Positions 9,022-19,334 of a stretch of DNA of 64,000 bases are shown here, piece after piece. The first letter of the stretch is position 1; every line of letters begins with the position of its first letter. Below the pieces are notes generated by a model that ran no database searches, was not told where the DNA came from, and saw only the letters and a list, made by a program, of their open reading frames with translations. The stretch covers positions 452,187-516,186 of the forward strand of contig NZ_PCNZ01000001.1 of the NCBI RefSeq assembly GCF_002975175.1, given 5' to 3'. This DNA is from Bacillus sp. MYb209. GTDB lineage: Bacteria; Bacillota; Bacilli; Bacillales; Bacillaceae_G. The translations under genes and the position numbers were made by a program.

Positions 9022-9207
9022 ATGGTGAAAACAAACAAATTACTAGTTCCGGGTGCAGAGCAAGCACTTGAACAATTCAAATATGAAATCGCACAAGAAT
9101 TCGGTGTAAGCTTAGGATCTAATACAGCATCTCGTTCTAACGGATCAGTTGGCGGTGAAGTAACGAAACGTCTTGTTGCTTTAGCTCAACAACAATTACG
9201 CGGATAA
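9022..9207 (+). CDS. Alpha/beta-type small acid-soluble spore protein
   Basis: Spore-core DNA-binding protein of 61 aa that coats and protects DNA in dormant spores and feeds amino acids to germination. The family signature is present: [15 protein letters not shown] with the Gpr protease cleavage context, and [16 protein letters not shown] near the end. The ATG at 9022 is chosen with AAGGA 11 bases upstream; an in-frame ATG at 9010 overlaps that site. Expected to be made in the forespore under sigma-G; a clear promoter was not identified. A terminator follows. Confidence 0.93.
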   Translation: MVKTNKLLVPGAEQALEQFKYEIAQEFGVSLGSNTASRSNGSVGGEVTKRLVALAQQQLRG

Positions 9208-9223
9208 CTATATAACCTATGGC

Positions 9224-9256
9224 TTAGAGGCAGATATTCTCTGCCTCTTTCTTTTT
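9224..9256 (+). terminator. Terminator of the spore-protein gene
   Basis: Stem AGAGGCAGA / TCTGCCTCT followed by TTCTTTTTT. Confidence 0.85.
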
Positions 9257-9320
9257 TAACATACATAATAGTGCTTCTTCACATACTAGTAAGAGCAAAT
9301 CGAAAGGAACGATATGTGAA

Positions 9321-10640
9321 ATGAAACGGATTAACATTAGCATGAGTCCTCCCCGTGTTCTTACTTTATCTTTTATTATGCTATCAACTATCGGTACATG
9401 CCTATTGAAATTGCCAATTGCTACAACAACGTCTATTTCATGGCTCGACGCCTTATTTACAACGGTTTCTGCTTGTACGGTTACAGGGCTTGGTGTTGTG
9501 GACACTGGTAAAGTATTTACCTTATTTGGCCAATGTGTCATTTTAACACTTATACAAGTTGGCGGGCTTGGCATTATGAGCTTTGCTGTTTTAATCGCAA
9601 TTATGCTCGGCAGAAAAATCGGCCTTCAAAACCGAATTTTATTACAACAAGCATTAAACCAAACAAATGTCGGCGGAATCATTCGTCTTGCAAAAGCATT
9701 ATTTTTATTTTCTTTTACTGTAGAATGTATCGCTACTTTATTTCTCTCTTTTGAATGGGTACCAAAATACGGGATTGCAAAAGGTATATATTACAGCTTT
9801 TTTCATTCTATCTCAGCCTTTAACAATGCTGGGTTTTCTGTGTGGAGCGATAATTTAATGTCGCACTCCCATAGCATTCTCGTCAATCTCGTTATTTCTT
9901 CCCTCATTATTTTAGGTGGGATTGGTTTTACGGTTATCGTAGATATAAAAAGAAAGAAAAACTTTAAAAACCTTACTTTGCACTCAAAGCTTATGCTCTC
10001 TTCTACTCTAATCATCAATATTATTGCTACAGCTTTTATTTTTATATTCGAGTTCCATAATTCTCTTTCTATGAGAGGATTTACACCATTTGAAGAAGGC
10101 ATGGCTGCTTATTTTCAAGCAATCTCGACTCGTACAGCTGGGTTTAATACAGTGGATATTGCCGCTCTATCTAAACCATCACTTTTATTAATGATGCTTC
10201 TTATGTTTATTGGTGCTGGCAGTGCTTCAACTGGTGGTGGGATTAAGTTAACGACTTTTTTAATTATGTTTTTCGGCGTATTTAAATTTTTGCAAGAACA
10301 AGATGATATTGTCGTGTTTAAAAAATCCATTAAAGATACGCTCATTGTCAAATCATTAACGATTACTATTATTTCAATTTCGTTTATTTTTCTTTCCATT
10401 TTAATTTTAAGCATCACTGAGAAAGTTCCTTTATTAATGAGTGCTTTTGAAGTATTTTCAGCATTTGGAACTGTCGGCCTTAGCATGAATTTGACGCCAC
10501 ACTTAACAATCATCGGCAAAACAATTATTATCTTTATGATGTTTTTTGGAAAGATGGGGCCTTTAACATTAGCCTTTTCATTTGCACGTAAAAAACAAAG
10601 AAAAATAAAATATCCAAACGAAGATATTTTAACAGGTTGA
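9321..10640 (+). CDS. Ktr/Trk potassium uptake channel subunit, copy 2
   Basis: Second KtrB/KtrD-like potassium-translocating membrane subunit, 439 aa. Pore segments TVTGLGV, AFNNAGF, TRTAGF and FGTVGLS carry the selectivity-filter glycines, and GSASTGGG lies at the gating-loop position in M2C. It ends YPNEDILTG. It is clearly diverged from copy 1 at 1908-3257, whose filter 2 reads NGGF instead of NAGF. No RCK subunit gene is nearby. ATG at 9321 after AAAGGAACG. Probably the KtrD-type member, but this is inference. Confidence 0.87.
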   Translation: MKRINISMSPPRVLTLSFIMLSTIGTCLLKLPIATTTSISWLDALFTTVSACTVTGLGVVDTGKVFTLFGQCVILTLIQVGGLGIMSFAVLIAIMLGRKIGLQNRILLQQALNQTNVGGIIRLAKALFLFSFTVECIATLFLSFEWVPKYGIAKGIYYSFFHSISAFNNAGFSVWSDNLMSHSHSILVNLVISSLIILGGIGFTVIVDIKRKKNFKNLTLHSKLMLSSTLIINIIATAFIFIFEFHNSLSMRGFTPFEEGMAAYFQAISTRTAGFNTVDIAALSKPSLLLMMLLMFIGAGSASTGGGIKLTTFLIMFFGVFKFLQEQDDIVVFKKSIKDTLIVKSLTITIISISFIFLSILILSITEKVPLLMSAFEVFSAFGTVGLSMNLTPHLTIIGKTIIIFMMFFGKMGPLTLAFSFARKKQRKIKYPNEDILTG

Positions 10641-10684
10641 CAACCGTATAAATTATCCATATAATGAGAATACAATAGCATATC

Positions 10685-10830
10685 TCCAAAGGGGAGTAGC
10701 GTCCAAGAACTATTTCTTGGAAACAAAGTCGTCATTACGTAGAACTTAGTTCTTCCGGCTTTGTTGGCATTTTCATTACATATGTCTAGCAAGACCTTTG
10801 CCTATCAACGGCAGAGGTCTTTTTTGTTTT
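10685..10830 (+). ncRNA. yybP-ykoY manganese riboswitch with expression platform
   Basis: The 5' leader of the TerC-family gene holds the conserved core AAGGGGAGTAGC, the paired segments AACAAAGTCGTCA and CCGGCTTTGTTGGCA, and a terminator stem AAGACCTTTGCC / GGCAGAGGTCTTTTTT ending at about 10825. In this RNA class Mn2+ binding favours antitermination and turns on Mn-efflux or TerC genes. The exact 5' end is estimated. Confidence 0.88.
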
Positions 10831-10930
10831 CAAATTCCTTCCACCGTTGATACGCAGGAGTATGGGGAAACTAAACAGTGGGGAACTTCTTCACTTGTTT
10901 AGTCTTTATAGAAATGAGAGGAGAATGTAC

Positions 10931-11725
10931 ATGGATGTATCATTATTATTGGAGTATGGTTGGGTATTACTCATCCTAATTGCACTAGAGGGGATTTTAG
11001 CGGCTGATAACGCTCTCGTTCTCGCAATTATGGTAAAACATTTACCAGAAGAAAAACGAAAGAAAGCACTATTTTATGGATTAGCAGGAGCGTTCGTTTT
11101 CCGCTTCGGATCACTATTTATGATTTCGTTCCTAGTCGATGTATGGCAAGTGCAAGCAATTGGTGCGATTTATCTTATGTTTATCGCGGGGAATCACTTA
11201 TTTAAAACGTATGTTAAAAAGAATACACATGAAGAAACAGAAGAAAAAGAAGCAAAGAAAAAACAAGAGAACTTTTGGTGGACTGTATTTAAAGTCGAAG
11301 TTGCTGATATCGCCTTCGCTGTTGATTCAATTTTAGCTGCTGTTGCATTAGCAGTGACTTTACCGAAAACAGGATTAGGTACGATTGGTAGTCTTGATAC
11401 AGGTCAATTTATCGTTATCTTTACAGGTGGACTTATCGGATTAGTTATAATGCGATTTGCAGCAACTGCTTTCGTACAAATATTAAAACGTAAACCAGGA
11501 CTTGAAACTGCAGCATTCTTAATTGTAGGTTGGGTTGGTGTGAAATTAGCAGTTTATACATTAGCACACCCTGCATTAAATGTCCTTCCGCATTCATTCC
11601 CAGAATCTACTCCGTGGAAGCTTACATTCTGGACTGTATTAATTGGAATCGCAGTTGGCGGTTGGTTCTTCTCGAAAGAAGTAGAAGTAAAAGTAGAAAA
11701 GAATTTAGACGAAAAAGCGCTGTAA
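10931..11725 (+). CDS. TerC-family manganese exporter (YkoY/MeeY-like)
   Basis: Integral membrane protein of 264 aa with about seven to eight helices. The TerC metal-site motifs are ALEGILAADNALVLA near residue 20 and EVADIAFAVDSILA near 125, whose acidic residues lie within the membrane. Bacillus TerC proteins under the yybP-ykoY riboswitch export Mn2+ and help metallate secreted enzymes. ATG at 10931 follows GAGAGGAGAATGTAC; a longer frame from 10847 reaches back toward the riboswitch and has no site. A charged loop of Lys/Glu lies between helices 3 and 4. Confidence 0.9.
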   Translation: MDVSLLLEYGWVLLILIALEGILAADNALVLAIMVKHLPEEKRKKALFYGLAGAFVFRFGSLFMISFLVDVWQVQAIGAIYLMFIAGNHLFKTYVKKNTHEETEEKEAKKKQENFWWTVFKVEVADIAFAVDSILAAVALAVTLPKTGLGTIGSLDTGQFIVIFTGGLIGLVIMRFAATAFVQILKRKPGLETAAFLIVGWVGVKLAVYTLAHPALNVLPHSFPESTPWKLTFWTVLIGIAVGGWFFSKEVEVKVEKNLDEKAL

Positions 11726-11745
11726 TTACAGTGCTTTTTCTTTTT
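11711..11745 (+). terminator. Terminator of terC
   Basis: GAAAAAGCGCTGTAATTACA... folds with CTGTAATTACAG as its core and a GCTTTTTC tail; the stop codon sits in the stem. Confidence 0.8.
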
Positions 11746-11834
11746 CTCTCGTTTCAATCCCCTCTCTATTTTTAGAAAAAATTCCATTATACTACCTTTT
11801 GTAAGCGTTTTTCCAAAGTTTTGTATGTCCTTTT

Positions 11835-11850
11835 TGTGAAATATTGCACA
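11835..11850 (+). promoter_or_regulatory. Possible Fnr/Crp-type operator
   Basis: TGTGAAATATTGCACA matches the Fnr consensus TGTGA-N6-TCACA with one mismatch. It lies about 85 bases upstream of the formate/nitrite transporter start, consistent with anaerobic activation. A matching -10 at the ideal distance is not obvious. Confidence 0.4.
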
Positions 11851-11935
11851 AACTTATTGAAACTATGAACAAATCCATGTACTTTATTCATATAAGGAGT
11901 ATTTATAGACGATGTACTAAAGGAGCGTATTACTC

Positions 11936-12787
11936 ATGCTAGAACAAGGATTAGATTATGTTGTAAAACTGGCTAAGAGCAAAAAGCAAATGCTAGATAC
12001 AAACCCAATGCAATATTTCATCCGCGCTGCACTCGCGGGCATTTATATTGGATTTATTATTGTACTATGTTTCAAATTAGGTAATTTCTTTCATATTGCA
12101 GATTCACCAGCAACATATTTAGCCGCTTCTATGTTTTTCGGAATTGCACTCGTATTAATTATATATGGCGGCGCTGAACTATTTACTGGCAATACAATGT
12201 ACTTTACAGTGGCAACTTTGAGAAAAGAAACAACTATTTCTGATACACTTCGCAACTGGGTTGCTTGTTATGCAGGTAACTTAGCTGGTGCTTTATTCTT
12301 TGCTTTATTATTTTACGCAACTGGAATTTTCGAAGCAATTGGGCACGGTCATTTAATGAATAAAGTTGTTGAAGGAAAGATGAATACACCAACAATGCAA
12401 TTATTCTTTAAAGCGATTTTATGTAACTGGCTCGTATGTCTTGCCTGCTTCTTACCTTCTCAAGTAAAAGGCGATACAGCAAAAATATTGATGATGATGA
12501 TGCTCGTTTTCACATTCTTCTTATCTGGCTATGAGCATAGCATTGCAAACTTATCATTGTTTGCCTTATCTTTAGTTTCACCACATCCTGATACAATTAC
12601 TTTCGCTGGGGCTATTCATAACTTAATTCCAGTTACAATCGGTAACATTATTGGCGGATCCGTATTTGTCGGTATGGTCTATCATTACTTAACAAAGAAA
12701 GCACCTGATGTTAAACAAGAGGAAACTGAATTAGTTGCAGCTCAACAAGAAGAAATCATTCCTTTACAAGCACATATGAAACACTAA
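11936..12787 (+). CDS. Formate/nitrite transporter family channel (FocA/NirC)
   Basis: Six-helix membrane channel of 283 aa that moves formate, nitrite or related small anions as a pentamer. Family signatures include AALAGIYIGF near residue 33, GAELFTGNTMYF near 80, NWVACYAGNLAGAL near 105, LCNWLVCLACF near 163 and AGAIHNLIPVTIGNIIGG near 230. The acidic, Gln-rich C-terminus is cytosolic. ATG after AAAGGAGCG. Which anion it carries cannot be told; FocA and NirC share these motifs. Confidence 0.9.
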   Translation: MLEQGLDYVVKLAKSKKQMLDTNPMQYFIRAALAGIYIGFIIVLCFKLGNFFHIADSPATYLAASMFFGIALVLIIYGGAELFTGNTMYFTVATLRKETTISDTLRNWVACYAGNLAGALFFALLFYATGIFEAIGHGHLMNKVVEGKMNTPTMQLFFKAILCNWLVCLACFLPSQVKGDTAKILMMMMLVFTFFLSGYEHSIANLSLFALSLVSPHPDTITFAGAIHNLIPVTIGNIIGGSVFVGMVYHYLTKKAPDVKQEETELVAAQQEEIIPLQAHMKH

Positions 12788-12817
12788 AAACTCCAAGGTT
12801 ACGCTTTGGAGTTTTTA
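12784..12817. terminator. Terminator between convergent genes
   Basis: TAAAAACTCCAAG / CTTTGGAGTTTTTA stem placed between the anion channel (plus) and the cREC gene (minus). Confidence 0.85.
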
Positions 12818-13126
12818 GCTCCCTACATATTTCAAGGCAATATAAGGATTAATTCCCCCGTTTTCCTTCCCTCTCTCTATGCTCTTTTTCATCTGATGCA
12901 TACCGATGACATCATTTGTATGAAAGTGAATTTCATTAACATATAGTCCTTCTTTACAGAAAGCTTCTACAAAATCTAACCCACTTTTTTGTCTCCATCC
13001 CATATTATAATCGAGGGAAATAATATTCACCTCATTATCCCTAACAATTTGCAAGGCGGATTCTACTGTGGTTGCCAAAACATATCCGTACGGACAACCT
13101 CTTTGATCATCCATATATACATTCAT
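12815..13126 (-). CDS. Cyclic-phosphate-processing receiver-like (cREC) protein
   Basis: Stand-alone receiver-fold protein of 103 aa. It begins NVYMDDQRGCPYGY and has ISLDYNMG near residue 37, the place of the phospho-acceptor loop, and EIHFHTND near 66. These fit the cREC family proposed from comparative genomics to sit with RNA or cyclic-phosphate processing systems. It has no output domain. It starts 14 bases after the comC stop on the same strand, behind GAGAGGAGA, so the two are probably cotranscribed. Biochemical function is unproven. Confidence 0.7.
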   Translation of the reverse strand: MNVYMDDQRGCPYGYVLATTVESALQIVRDNEVNIISLDYNMGWRQKSGLDFVEAFCKEGLYVNEIHFHTNDVIGMHQMKKSIERGKENGGINPYIALKYVGS

Positions 13127-13140
13127 TTTCTATCTCCTCT

Positions 13141-13863
13141 CTATTTTGCATATGTGACCAACACATAACATATTGCCCCAAGGCTAATAAAAGGTCCAAA
13201 CGGAATTGGAGTTTTTATTTTTATACGTTTTAACGCTATACCTATTCCGAAAAAACAAAGACTAAAGCAAGATGCTAAAAATAAAGTTATAAAAATACCT
13301 TTCACTCCTATTATAAATCCGAGTAATGAAAGTAATTTTGCATCACCTCCGCCAAGACCATCTGGATAAATCTTTTGCATGCAATATAACAAAATAAATA
13401 TAGTTCCACTGCCAGCTATACTATCTATCCAAGTAACTAACGGTACAAAAATACATTCTAAAATAAGCAAAATCCCAAACCAAATTAAAATACGATTAAG
13501 TATTAGCATATATACTAAATCTGTAACTGAAATAATAAGAAGTAAAGAAAAGAGCGATAAAATGATGATGAGCTCTCGTTCTATTCCAATTACATATACA
13601 GTAAGAAAAAATAAACTCCCTGTAACAAATTCAAACACTATGTACAAACTTGAGATTTTTCTTTTACAACTCGTACAACGCCCTTTTTGCATACAAAATG
13701 AAATGATTGGAATAAGTTCTTTCGGCTTTAACGTATAGTTGCAGTAATGACAGTACGAACGCGGTGTAATAATAGATTCCCCTACTGGAACTCTCATCGC
13801 AATCACCATAAAAAAAGAACCAAACACCATCCCTGTTAACAATACATATAAATAAGTGAACAT
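13141..13863 (-). CDS. comC: Prepilin peptidase (type IV leader peptidase)
   Basis: Polytopic aspartyl protease of 240 aa that cleaves and N-methylates type IV pilin-like competence pseudopilins (ComGC etc.) for DNA uptake. The N-terminal methylase-type domain shows the two zinc pairs CHYC and CTSC. The peptidase part carries the aspartates of SVTDLVYMLI and GGGDAKLLS. About seven or eight membrane helices. The start is ATG at 13863 after AAAGGAGAGG; an ATG nine codons upstream overlaps that site. It is followed by the cREC gene. Confidence 0.92.
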   Translation of the reverse strand: MFTYLYVLLTGMVFGSFFMVIAMRVPVGESIITPRSYCHYCNYTLKPKELIPIISFCMQKGRCTSCKRKISSLYIVFEFVTGSLFFLTVYVIGIERELIIILSLFSLLLIISVTDLVYMLILNRILIWFGILLILECIFVPLVTWIDSIAGSGTIFILLYCMQKIYPDGLGGGDAKLLSLLGFIIGVKGIFITLFLASCFSLCFFGIGIALKRIKIKTPIPFGPFISLGAICYVLVTYAK

Positions 13864-13935
13864 CCCTTCCTCTCCTTTCCAAAAGAACATAACAAAAAAA
13901 GGAGAGAACTTCTACTTCACATTATCTTTATTCTA

Positions 13936-13970
13936 TTAAAAAAGCAGGCCGTTTTCCGGCCTGCTTTCCC
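13936..13970. terminator. Terminator of the lut operon
   Basis: AAAGCAGGCCG / CGGCCTGCTTT, GC-rich, with flanking A- and T-runs, just beyond the lutC stop on the minus strand. Confidence 0.9.
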
Positions 13971-13975
13971 CTATT

Positions 13976-16107
<2,132 letters not shown>

Positions 16108-16123
16108 AGCTTATGTTCCCCCT

Positions 16124-16843
16124 TCATGAGCGACTATTCAAGACCTCAGCAATATGCATTACTTTTACTTCTTTTCCTAAACGCTCAATACGTCCGCCAA
16201 TGTTTAACAAACACCCACAATCTGCACCGATTAAATAATCAGCACCTGTTTCCATTACACTATCTACTTTTTCATCTACCATTTGCTCAGAAATTGGAGT
16301 CATCTTAACTGAAAACGTTCCCCCAAACCCACAACAATTTTGCACGTTTGGCAGTTCTCTCACAGTTAATCCTTTTACGTTTGATAATAAAATTCCTGGT
16401 GCCTCTTTTACTCCAAGTAGGCGTGTCATATGACAAGATTTATGAATAGTAGCTATCCCTGGTAAACTTGCACCAACATCTGTAACTTTTAAGACATCTA
16501 CAATAAATTGTGTAAATTCATATGTTTTATCAGCAACCTTTTGTGCACGTTTAGCCCACTTCGGATCATCTTTAAAAACATGCGGATACTCATGAAACAT
16601 TGTCGCACAAGAGCCAGATGGCGTAACGATATATTCTGCATCTTCGAAAGTTTCAATCATATGTTTCATCGCTTCTTTTGCTGCTTCTACATGGCCGCTA
16701 TTATAAGCAGGCTGACCACAACAAACTTGTGCTTCTGGAAATTCAATTTCACAACCTAAACGCTCCAATACTTCAACTGTTGCTTTGCCGACGTTTGTTT
16801 CAAACATATCGACTAAACAAGTAACAAATAAAGTAACTTTCAT
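16124..16843 (-). CDS. lutA: L-lactate utilisation protein LutA
   Basis: 239-aa cysteine-rich protein with two CCG domains, [10 protein letters not shown] near residue 41 and [11 protein letters not shown] near 170, each preceded by upstream Cys residues (SGSC, HKSC). Such domains bind a noncubane or [4Fe-4S] cluster, as in heterodisulfide reductase and GlcF. First gene of lutABC, with a LutR-type operator 44-56 bases upstream of its start. ATG after AGGGGGAA. Confidence 0.95.
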   Translation of the reverse strand: MKVTLFVTCLVDMFETNVGKATVEVLERLGCEIEFPEAQVCCGQPAYNSGHVEAAKEAMKHMIETFEDAEYIVTPSGSCATMFHEYPHVFKDDPKWAKRAQKVADKTYEFTQFIVDVLKVTDVGASLPGIATIHKSCHMTRLLGVKEAPGILLSNVKGLTVRELPNVQNCCGFGGTFSVKMTPISEQMVDEKVDSVMETGADYLIGADCGCLLNIGGRIERLGKEVKVMHIAEVLNSRS

Positions 16844-16885
16844 AACTATAATTCCCCCTTATTACAACTTCGCCAACAATCATAT

Positions 16886-16900
16886 GGTCATCAGATGACT
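16886..16900 (-). promoter_or_regulatory. LutR operator
   Basis: GTCATC-A-GATGAC (16887-16899) is a perfect 13-bp palindrome between lutR and lutA. It contains TCATC-N1-GATGA, which I recall as the published LutR-binding consensus in B. subtilis. Repression of lutABC without lactate is the expected effect. Confidence 0.7.
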
Positions 16901-17011
16901 AAGATTAGAAGAAGTAGGCTCAACCATGGCCTATCCTCTCCCTCTTCCAAAGAAAACGTTTACTTAATCTCTCTCAATTTTATCAGAAAATTAGAATTTT
17001 AAAAGATTAAA

Positions 17012-17731
17012 TTACGAATTTATATCGCTTTTCCCTGTGACAATATGTTCTACATTTGTTAAATGATTTAACATCGCTTGCTGCGCTAATTCCACATCTT
17101 GCTTTAACACCGCATTATATATAGCTCGATGCTCTTCTAAAAGTCGTTCCGATGTTGTTTGTTCACCATATAAAATAATGCGTCTTGATTCACCAATCGT
17201 TTCAGCAATCATCTCTGAAACATGATTCATGAGCTCAAGTAAGATATTATTATGCGAAGATTCTGCAATTCCCATATGAAAATGAAAGTCTGCTTTTTCG
17301 CCAGCCTTCTCATCTCCAATGCTCTTTGCCATTTCATCTAACCAATGTTTCATATTTTGCAAATTATCATCCGTACGTTTTGCCGCTGCCGCTCGAACTG
17401 CCCCCACTTCGAGCACCTTCCGTACTTCTAATAAATTCAAAATATCCTCTTTCTTCATTAATAACTTGTTATTTAATGATTTCGTTAATGAAGAAGGATC
17501 AAAATTCTTTACATATGTACCTTCTCCTTGTTTCATTTCAATTAAGCCCATTGCTCTTAGCGCACTTAGCGCTTCACGAACAGCAGATCTGCCAACTTGA
17601 AACTGCTCAGCTAATTGATGAACAGGAAGTAGTTTGTCACCAGGTTTTAACGTACCATTTTTAATCATTGTTAAAATAGCTTCAGATACTTCTTCGTAAA
17701 TTTTTTTCGGTTTAATAGATTTGTACTCCAG
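17012..17731 (-). CDS. lutR: LutR, FadR-type repressor of lactate utilisation
   Basis: GntR-superfamily regulator of 239 aa. The winged helix covers residues about 10-75 (QLAEQFQVGRSAVREALSAL, then GLIEMKQGEGTYV). The C-terminal FCD ligand domain has conserved DFHFHMGIAESSHN and RLLEEHRAIYNAV. The reading frame extends upstream of the first ATG (17668) through KPKKIYEEVSEAIL, standard LutR sequence, to a CTG at 17731. That CTG sits six bases after GAGGTG and is bounded by an in-frame TAA, so CTG appears to be the start. It lies directly upstream of lutA. Confidence 0.92.
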   Translation of the reverse strand: MEYKSIKPKKIYEEVSEAILTMIKNGTLKPGDKLLPVHQLAEQFQVGRSAVREALSALRAMGLIEMKQGEGTYVKNFDPSSLTKSLNNKLLMKKEDILNLLEVRKVLEVGAVRAAAAKRTDDNLQNMKHWLDEMAKSIGDEKAGEKADFHFHMGIAESSHNNILLELMNHVSEMIAETIGESRRIILYGEQTTSERLLEEHRAIYNAVLKQDVELAQQAMLNHLTNVEHIVTGKSDINS

Positions 17732-17913
17732 TTAAATCACCTCAGTATCTTCCAAACAACAATTGTAACGTTTTATAAGAACTTAGCATCCATAACCATT
17801 TTAGAACGAATTAGTAAGAAGTACAAATGTTTTGTTCATAAAATAGTCAAACTTTTGATATTTGTTGGATATTAATTAATACATTTACGCGTAACTATTT
17901 ACCTTCAATATGA

Positions 17914-17944
17914 AGAGCATATTCCAAAGGTTAGAATATGCTCT
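17914..17944 (-). repeat. Hairpin at the histidine kinase stop codon
   Basis: AGAGCATATTC and GAATATGCTCT form an 11-bp perfect stem around the kinase stop. No T-run follows on the minus strand, so this may be an mRNA 3' stabiliser, not a terminator. Confidence 0.45.
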
Positions 17945-19331
17945 CCTCATCTTGTGCTTTTAATTTAATAATAACTGTCGTCCCCTTACCTTTTTCACTT
18001 TCTATTCTCCACTCCCCATCATGTATATGAGCAATTTGCCTTACAATTGCAAGACCTAAACCTGTTCCACCGTGTTGACGACTTCTCGCTTTATCTACTC
18101 GGTAAAAGCGTTCCCCGAGATTTTCTAAATGCTCTCTATCAATACCTATTCCTGTATCTTTTATGTGCAATTCACAATAATCATCGATTTGCTTTAATGT
18201 TATTATGATATCCCCGTTTTGATTTGTATAACGTATCGCATTATCTAACACATTATGAAGTACTTGTTGCATACGATCCTCATCAATCATTACGATAATT
18301 TCAGGATTTAAATTCGTTGAAATACGAAGTTTTTTTTCTATAAACTGTAACTCGTACGTATCTAGTACATCTTCAATAAGCTGTGAAAAAACGATAGGTT
18401 GTTTCTTTAGGGGAAAGTGTTCACCTTCTAGCTGCGCTAGATCTAATAAATCATGAACAAGGCGTTGCATGCGACCTGCTTCTTTATGGATGAGTTGCGT
18501 TACTTTTTCCTGCTGCGGCCCCTTCGCTACACCGTCTAAAATAGCTTCACTATATCCTTTAATATAACTAAGCGGTGTTCTAAGTTCATGCGAAACATTA
18601 GCTAAAAATTCCTTACGCTTTACATCTTCTGTTTCTAAAGAATTTGCCATTTTATTAAAAGCTTTTCCCAATCGTCCAATTTCATCTTCTGAAGAAATTG
18701 TAATCCGCTCTGAGAAATCTCCAGTAGCCAAATGATTTGCAACTCGTTCCATTTGCGAAAGCGGTCTCGTAATAGCAATAATAATTTTTCTACCCATCCA
18801 TATTGTAATTAAAATCATTGCAAGTGCTAACGGCGCTAAAATAAGACCCATATCAAATATTAAGTCTTTTATACTTTTTAAAGGAATATAAGAGTATACA
18901 ATACCAACTAATTTTTTATCATCTAAAACAGGGATGACAACACCCATAATATTACGATCAAAATGTTCTTCATACCCTATCTTTGTCACGGTTTTCCCAT
19001 CTAATAGCGCCTGTCTATCCCCTTCACTTATAAGAGAATGATGGTGAACATCAAAAGGCAAACATGCGCTTAAATCACGCGGATTGTATACGAAAAGGAC
19101 ATCTGAACTAGATATTTGATCATATGCCCTTACTTTCTCTTCAAAAGTGGATACTCCTTCACGTTTATCATATTGCGTGGCAAGACGTTTCCCTTCCATT
19201 ACTAATGAATCTTTTAAATTATCAACGTATAACTTTTCATATGAGTATAAAGATACAAAATAAAGAAAGGAAACTGTTACACATACTGCACATACTACTG
19301 TAAGCCAAAGCTTTTGTACCATCGTAAACAT
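17931..19331 (-). CDS. Membrane sensor histidine kinase
   Basis: 466-aa sensor of the HPK1/OmpR-linked type. It has a TM helix at about 7-28, an extracellular sensor loop to about 160, and a second TM near 165-185 followed by HAMP. HisKA contains VSHELRTPLSYIKGY, with the phospho-His near residue 246. The catalytic ATPase domain shows an N-box (LDNAIRYTN), G1 (KDTGIGI) and G2 (HGGTGLGLAI). It starts four bases after the response regulator stop. The signal is unknown; the lipoprotein at the head of the operon could feed it. Confidence 0.92.
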   Translation of the reverse strand: MFTMVQKLWLTVVCAVCVTVSFLYFVSLYSYEKLYVDNLKDSLVMEGKRLATQYDKREGVSTFEEKVRAYDQISSSDVLFVYNPRDLSACLPFDVHHHSLISEGDRQALLDGKTVTKIGYEEHFDRNIMGVVIPVLDDKKLVGIVYSYIPLKSIKDLIFDMGLILAPLALAMILITIWMGRKIIIAITRPLSQMERVANHLATGDFSERITISSEDEIGRLGKAFNKMANSLETEDVKRKEFLANVSHELRTPLSYIKGYSEAILDGVAKGPQQEKVTQLIHKEAGRMQRLVHDLLDLAQLEGEHFPLKKQPIVFSQLIEDVLDTYELQFIEKKLRISTNLNPEIIVMIDEDRMQQVLHNVLDNAIRYTNQNGDIIITLKQIDDYCELHIKDTGIGIDREHLENLGERFYRVDKARSRQHGGTGLGLAIVRQIAHIHDGEWRIESEKGKGTTVIIKLKAQDEESIF

Positions 19332-19334
19332 ACG

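Noticed and set aside
17914-17944. Intrinsic terminator after the histidine kinase
   Set aside because: The stem is strong but no T-run follows on the transcribed strand; it is listed as a hairpin only.
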